Positions 62,872 through 64,000 of a DNA stretch of 64,000 bases are shown here, in pieces (the stretch's first letter is position 1; each line of letters opens with the position of its first letter). Source of the stretch: Gymnorhina tibicen (Eukaryota; Chordata; Aves; Passeriformes; Artamidae). Under the pieces are notes generated by a model, which worked only from the letters and a program-made list of their open reading frames with translations, did no database searches and was not told the DNA's origin. The stretch spans positions 951,459 through 1,015,458 of the forward strand of contig VXAZ01002369.1 in assembly GCA_013399875.1 (NCBI GenBank). Reading direction: 5' to 3'. Made by a program: the position numbers and the translations under genes.

Positions 62872-64000
62872 GCTCATCCCAGAAGAGCCCCTGATGTGTG
62901 GTTTCATTTTTTCTTCTGTCGCTGTCCTCACAGAGGTGCCAGCAAGACTGTTCCTACCACTACCCCAAAAAACCGTATCTAACAGTTGCACCTCGGCCAC
63001 AGCACTTCCAGGGACCTGGGCCTCCATCCCAAACCCTTCTGTAGATGGGAACCAACTTGAGCAGTAATGGTGAAAGATGAGGTGAGAGAAGATTATCAGA
63101 GGTTATGACGAGGGCTGAGTCTCCTACTCCATCGTCAGTCATCCCTTTACCTGAGCTTTTACAAGCCTCAGTGTGCTGCACAACGTTAATAAAACTTTCC
63201 ACTGCACAGTGGCAATATGACCAGGGCCAGAGACAACACGGCTGAGTTATTCAGATTTGGTGGTAGCACAGCTTTATTCAATACCTCAGGTATTTTGTAC
63301 AATGTGAGCAATATAAATGCACCCTATCAGGTAAAGACCTCTGAAGGAAAGAAGTACTTAAAGACTAAACTATGAAGAAATAAGTATTCTAAATGACTGC
63401 CCATTTCAAAAGCATTTTTCTTTTGCCACTTATTAAGGTTTGCAGAAACCTGCTGAAAGGATGTTTCTCTGTTACAACCTTTAACTCCGAGTTCTCAACC
63501 ATACCATAGATCATAATATTGTCATTCTTCACTGTCACCACTGCGTCAGCAGCTGTTTTTGGTCTCACAAAAAAAGGATTTGACCTTTGGGATGGACAGG
63601 AAGCTGAAGGAGCAACTTTATGAAAAAATAGCCTCCTGTTTACATTTGCCTTGTTTAGCGAACAATTATCTTGGGAGACATAAGTAATAACCATGTAAGT
63701 TTACATAAGCAGAAGTGTCATTTTGATAGCACTAAATATGAGTGCATGTCAAGCTGTCGGTAACAGTTCTAACTATAAAATGCTTATCTGTATTTTACCA
63801 ATAAAACCCACAAAAATGCAAATGACAAGACCAACAGCACAATCTGTCAGAATCTAACCCCTACCTATCACAGTGAGGCTCATCCACAACCACAGAGAAA
63901 ACAGCAGCTGCCATTATTTTATGGGGCACAATTTTCAGTGGTATTTGTTTACAGTTGTATCTTTAATGCTGGTAAATCCAGACCACCTATTCTATGACTC
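62872..64000. other. Non-coding right end, nothing recognised
   Basis: No repeat family or exon is seen after the collapsed LTR. A 101-codon minus-strand frame at 63389-63694 has no family resemblance and is treated as chance. Confidence 0.6.

Overview
The window looks like nuclear DNA from a bird. Three signs support this: short CR1 LINE tails of the avian type, two well-kept solo LTRs of a kind common in neoavian (especially songbird) genomes plus a collapsed one, and vertebrate splice signals in AT-rich, CpG-poor, mostly non-coding sequence. The species call (Neoaves, perhaps a passerine) is inferred from the repeats I recognise, not from a search.

I can support one protein-coding exon. 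On the minus strand at 19078-19577 lies a 500-nt exon whose last 178 nt encode the 59-residue A1 domain of retinoic acid receptor beta, isoform beta-1 (RARB). It has a strong 3' splice site (pyrimidine tract plus AG), about 320 nt of 5' leader with three short upstream ORFs, a start codon in good context, and a GTAAGT donor in phase 1. The rest of RARB (shared B region, DNA-binding domain, ligand-binding domain, beta-2 first exon) is not seen and should lie beyond position 1. The leading non-coding exon and its promoter were not identified; they lie either unrecognised in 19578-64000 or beyond 64000.

Layout: 1-17998 is RARB intron downstream of the exon, with an A/C-only low-complexity tract at 4.6 kb. 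17999-18582 is a solo LTR in antisense orientation, ending about 0.5 kb from the splice donor. 19078-19577 is the exon. 19578-64000 is upstream intron or 5' flank. It holds a cluster of homopolymers around 25-27 kb (one interrupted by a 37-N assembly gap), an ancient CR1/L3-type fossil at 34.7 kb, a second solo LTR at about 40.9-41.4 kb, an AT microsatellite at 51.3 kb, and a repeat-rich right end: CR1 at 56.4 and 56.9 kb, two head-to-head CR1 tails at 61.5-62.3 kb, and a nearly deleted LTR at 62.8 kb.

Most long open frames are chance frames in intron, or frames through repeats; they show no recognisable domains or splice context. No RNA genes, CRISPR arrays or bacterial features were seen. 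The observations most worth checking are the triple-uORF leader of the beta-1 exon, the TATA-bearing antisense LTR just downstream of it, and the retained ancient CR1/L3 fragment.
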